Shown here piece by piece: positions 6,575 to 8,774 of a DNA stretch of 8,774 nt (position 1 is its first letter; the number at the start of each line of letters is the position of its first letter). The position numbers and the translations under genes are program-made. The notes under the pieces are model-generated. The model was not told where the DNA came from, ran no database searches, and was given only the letters and a program-made list of their open reading frames with translations. Location of the stretch: assembly GCA_003488525.1 (NCBI GenBank), contig DNLG01000140.1, positions 1 to 8,774 of the forward strand, written 5' to 3'. The DNA comes from Bacteroidota bacterium (GTDB lineage: Bacteria; Bacteroidota; Ignavibacteria; Kapaibacteriales; Kapaibacteriaceae).

Positions 6575-8047
6575 CTAGATCTCGGCAAACCATCCCGTGA
6601 CGTTCACATCCTCACAGACTGCAGGGATGACGGGTTCGAACTCATTTGATGTGCCAACGCAGCGATACGACTCCGTGCATTCAACGTGATGCTCGGCGAT
6701 CCACCGAACGGCGTCGATGATCGAATGGGCCTCAGTGTCTGTCATGGTCGGATGAATCGATGCACGAACCCAACCAGGCCGACTCATGACATGTCCGTCA
6801 TTGATGTCGCATAAGATCGACGTCGAACTGTCCTGCGTTATCCCGAGCAGATAATGTCCGTAGGTGCCGGCGCATGAACAGCCTCCTCGCACCTGGATGC
6901 CAAAGCGGTCATTAAGCACCCGAACTACGAGGTTGAAGTGCAGTCTGTCAATGCAGAACGACAACACTCCCAACCGATGACGATGGTTCTCGGCAAGAAT
7001 GCGGACGCCATCAATAGCACTCAGTCCGTCCCACAGAATATCCATGAGCTCATGCTCACGAGCCAGGATGTTCTCAACGCCCATTTGCTCTTTGAGCCGA
7101 ATGCACATCGCTGTTCGCATTACCTGCAGAAATCCCGGTGTGCCACCATCTTCTCGTGCTTCAACATCGTCGAGATACTGATGAATACCCCATGGATTGG
7201 TAAAGGCTACCGTGCCACCTCCGGGGTTGTCGGGGACAGCATTGTGATAGAGAGACTTGGAGAACGCGAGCACACCGCTCGTACCAGGTCCGCCCAGGAA
7301 CTTATGCGGCGAGAAGTAGATGGCATCAAGTGATGCGTGTGGTCTGCCTGCTGGGTGCATATCTATCGCAATGTAGGGGGCACTGCAAGCAAAGTCCACG
7401 AAACAGAAGCCCCCTGCCTCATGCATGATCTCGGCAATGTCGTGATACGGCGTCATGATGCCGGTGACATTGCTGCAGGATGTGACAGCTGCGATCTTCA
7501 TGGTTCGGCCAGCATACTCTGCAACGAGTGAGCGCAGAGACTCGAGATCGACAAGACCGTCATCCGTGTGCCCGATGATCCGGACCTCGGCAATTGTTTC
7601 AAGCCACGACGTCTGATTGGAGTGATGCTCCATGTGTGTGATGAACACTACCGGACGTTCATTCTCGGGGATCGTGATCGACGGTCTGAAACGCTCGTGC
7701 ACGCGAAGACCAAGCATCCGCTGTAGCTTGTTCACAACGGCCGTCATCCCGGATCCGTAGCAGATCACGGCATCTGAATCCGAAGCGCAGATGTGACGAC
7801 GAATTGTATTCAACGCCTCCGCGTAGGCACGTGTCATGGTAGTGCCACAAAACGATGTCTCGGTGTGCGTGTTGGCTACAAATGGAGCAATGTCGCGCGT
7901 CATCCGCTGTTCGATCGGGCCGTACATGCGGCCACTCGCTGTCCAGTCGGCATACACAATGCGGTGCCGACCGAATCCAGCATCGAACTCAGCATCAATG
8001 CCGATGATGTTCCCGCGGTAGGGGGCGAAGTAGCGCTCGAGGCTCAT
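6575..8047 (-). CDS. Class-V aminotransferase / cysteine-desulfurase-like PLP enzyme
   Basis: The protein has 490 residues and the fold-type-I PLP signature of the NifS/SufS/isopenicillin-N-epimerase superfamily. Visible motifs are YADWTASGRMYGPIE (32-46), GSGMTAVVNKL (98-108), the cofactor-stacking THMEHHSN (137-144), VDFACSAPYIAID (217-229) with Asp218 for the pyridine nitrogen, and SPHKFLGGPGTSG (246-258) with the Schiff-base Lys249. A cysteine loop, RGGCSCAG (387-394, Cys390 and Cys392), stands near the position of the catalytic cysteine of cysteine desulfurases. It may release sulfur from cysteine or act on another amino substrate; this subfamily's exact reaction is not certain. It is longer than SufS (about 400 residues) and has a C-terminal tail with Cys457, Cys463 and Cys478. 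No IscU, SufE or Suf genes adjoin it. The start at 8047 was chosen because the upstream in-frame Met at 8269 would overlap gmhA; no Shine-Dalgarno is seen. Confidence 0.9.
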   Translation of the reverse strand: MSLERYFAPYRGNIIGIDAEFDAGFGRHRIVYADWTASGRMYGPIEQRMTRDIAPFVANTHTETSFCGTTMTRAYAEALNTIRRHICASDSDAVICYGSGMTAVVNKLQRMLGLRVHERFRPSITIPENERPVVFITHMEHHSNQTSWLETIAEVRIIGHTDDGLVDLESLRSLVAEYAGRTMKIAAVTSCSNVTGIMTPYHDIAEIMHEAGGFCFVDFACSAPYIAIDMHPAGRPHASLDAIYFSPHKFLGGPGTSGVLAFSKSLYHNAVPDNPGGGTVAFTNPWGIHQYLDDVEAREDGGTPGFLQVMRTAMCIRLKEQMGVENILAREHELMDILWDGLSAIDGVRILAENHRHRLGVLSFCIDRLHFNLVVRVLNDRFGIQVRGGCSCAGTYGHYLLGITQDSSTSILCDINDGHVMSRPGWVRASIHPTMTDTEAHSIIDAVRWIAEHHVECTESYRCVGTSNEFEPVIPAVCEDVNVTGWFAEI

Positions 8048-8069
8048 GTCAGAAAAGGGTATGAAAGGG

Positions 8070-8159
8070 TACGGCCCTGCAAAAATGACCAATTCCGCGT
8101 CCGAATTCACAAGGATGTCGGCGTTCAGTAATGACGCAGCAAAAGGGTAAAGGGCCGTA
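8070..8159. repeat. 9-bp inverted repeat arms in the divergent promoter region
   Basis: TACGGCCCT (8070-8078) and AGGGCCGTA (8151-8159) are perfect reverse complements 72 bp apart. A direct repeat AAAAGGGTA lies at 8053-8061 and 8141-8149, with a related GAAAGGGTA at 8063-8071. One arm overlaps the likely transcription start of the PLP-enzyme gene and the other overlaps the gmhA promoter-like element. The pair may bind one regulator at both promoters. Confidence 0.45.
8080..8087 (-). promoter_or_regulatory. Promoter-like element CATTTTTG of the PLP-enzyme gene
   Basis: The minus strand reads CATTTTTG followed by CAGGG, one mismatch from TAnnTTTG. Transcription would begin near 8073, about 26 nt before the start codon at 8047. 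Confidence 0.4.
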
Positions 8160-8165
8160 GTTTTG
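8158..8165 (+). promoter_or_regulatory. Promoter element TAGTTTTG of gmhA
   Basis: TAGTTTTG matches TAnnTTTG exactly. Transcription would start about 5-8 nt later, at 8170-8173, that is at or just after the first ATG of gmhA. The mRNA would then be leaderless, or translation would begin at the in-frame ATG at 8179. Confidence 0.45.
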
Positions 8166-8169
8166 TCCG

Positions 8170-8763
8170 ATGGGAGAAATGACCAAAGCAGCCGTTGAGG
8201 GTATCCTTCGCGAGTCGATCGATACGAAGCACCGACTTGTAGAAACCCAGTTCGAAGCGATCCTTGCATGCGGACAGGCGCTGGCTGACTGTGCCTCGCG
8301 TAACGGCCTGATCATGCTCTGTGGTAATGGCGGCTCAGCGGCTGACAGCCAGCATATCGCGGCAGAGCTGGTCGTGCGACTCAGGAGCGATGTCAACCGC
8401 CGTGCTATCAAGGCTCTTGCCCTGACGACCGACAGCAGCATTCTCACGGCAGGTGGTAACGACTATGGCTTTGACCGAGTCTTCAGCCGTCAGGTAGAAG
8501 CTTTTGGCACATCGGGTGATGTACTGATCGCAATCTCCACGAGCGGCACCTCCCGGAATGTTGTCATGGCTGTGGAAGAAGCCCGCCAACGAGGTGTCCG
8601 CACCATCGGCCTGCTCGGGGGAACCGGCGGCGTTTTGGCAAAGCTCTGCAATCACTCAGTAATCGTCCCGTCTGCTGTCACGGCCCGCATTCAGGAGTGC
8701 CATATCCTGATCGGACATGTGTGGTGTGAGATGATCGAGGCCAGAGTGACGAGTGACGAATGA
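8170..8763 (+). CDS. gmhA: Phosphoheptose isomerase (sedoheptulose-7-phosphate isomerase)
   Basis: GmhA converts D-sedoheptulose 7-phosphate to D-glycero-D-manno-heptose 7-phosphate in the cytoplasm, the first step to the ADP- or GDP-heptose used in lipopolysaccharide cores and other surface glycans. The 197-residue length fits the family (about 192 in E. coli). The SIS fold is clear: CGNGGSAADSQHIAAEL (51-67) carries the phosphate loop and the His62/Glu66 pair matching E. coli His61/Glu65; GGNDYGFDRVFSRQVEA (95-111) and ISTSGTSRNV (122-131) form the sugar-phosphate site; RIQECHILIGHVWCEMIE (173-190) holds Gln175 and His183, matching the E. coli metal and catalytic residues Gln172 and His180. 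All key residues are present, so activity is expected. No other heptose genes are within the window; they may lie to the right. ATG at 8170 and in-frame ATG at 8179 are both possible starts. The final codons and stop lie within a 7-bp tandem repeat. Confidence 0.95.
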   Translation: MGEMTKAAVEGILRESIDTKHRLVETQFEAILACGQALADCASRNGLIMLCGNGGSAADSQHIAAELVVRLRSDVNRRAIKALALTTDSSILTAGGNDYGFDRVFSRQVEAFGTSGDVLIAISTSGTSRNVVMAVEEARQRGVRTIGLLGGTGGVLAKLCNHSVIVPSAVTARIQECHILIGHVWCEMIEARVTSDE

Positions 8764-8774
8764 CGAATGACGAA
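8746..8774. repeat. 7-bp tandem repeat across the gmhA stop codon
   Basis: The unit (G/A)TGACGA occurs four times without gaps from 8746 to 8773, and a further base of the next unit ends the window. The first two copies have G and the later two A at the first position. The gmhA stop TGA (8761-8763) is part of the third copy. The array probably continues beyond the window. Confidence 0.85.

Noticed and set aside
8049..8447. A 132-residue minus-strand open frame and the N-terminal extension of the PLP enzyme to 8269
   Set aside because: Both overlap gmhA on the opposite strand, and the extension has no resemblance to the enzyme family; the family-like N-terminus begins at 8047.
128..8763. A single operon or defence island covering the window
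   Set aside because: Genes alternate in strand with terminators and promoter-like elements between them, and no nuclease, toxin, reverse transcriptase or helicase motif was seen.

Overview
The window looks like a chromosomal stretch from a moderately GC-rich Gram-negative bacterium of the Bacteroidota/Chlorobiota superphylum, possibly a Kapabacteria- or Ignavibacteria-like lineage. This placement is an inference. It rests on an outer-membrane TonB-dependent receptor of the type common in that group, a heptose-pathway gene (gmhA), gene starts that mostly lack a Shine-Dalgarno sequence, and several upstream sequences resembling the Bacteroidota TAnnTTTG promoter element. No phage, transposase, CRISPR, tRNA or rRNA gene was seen.

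Layout, left to right. Positions 7-114 hold a 54-bp unit repeated twice in tandem, with REP-like palindromes flanked by GTAG. Next is a TonB-dependent receptor on the minus strand (128-1999), whose signal peptide is encoded across a 12-bp direct repeat. Divergent from it is a membrane protein with a C-terminal TPR array, related to TMTC/GT-C glycosyltransferases (2197-3996), ending at a good intrinsic terminator. Convergent on that terminator is a small basic 57-residue protein (4139-4312, minus), easily missed and possibly histone-H1-like. Two tandem paralogous secreted proteins of unknown function follow on the plus strand (4477-5427 and 5573-6541). After them come a class-V aminotransferase / cysteine-desulfurase-like PLP enzyme on the minus strand (6575-8047) and, divergent from it, the phosphoheptose isomerase GmhA (8170-8763). 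GmhA ends inside a 7-bp tandem repeat that runs off the window.

The genes are mostly single transcription units that alternate in strand, not one operon. A loose cell-envelope theme links most of them: outer-membrane import, a membrane glycosyltransferase, two exported proteins and heptose synthesis for surface glycans. Nothing in the sequence proves that they act together. The two items most worth following up are the duplicated secreted family, which I cannot assign to a known function, and the GTAG-flanked palindromic repeats. No convincing complete new system (for example a defence island) is visible.
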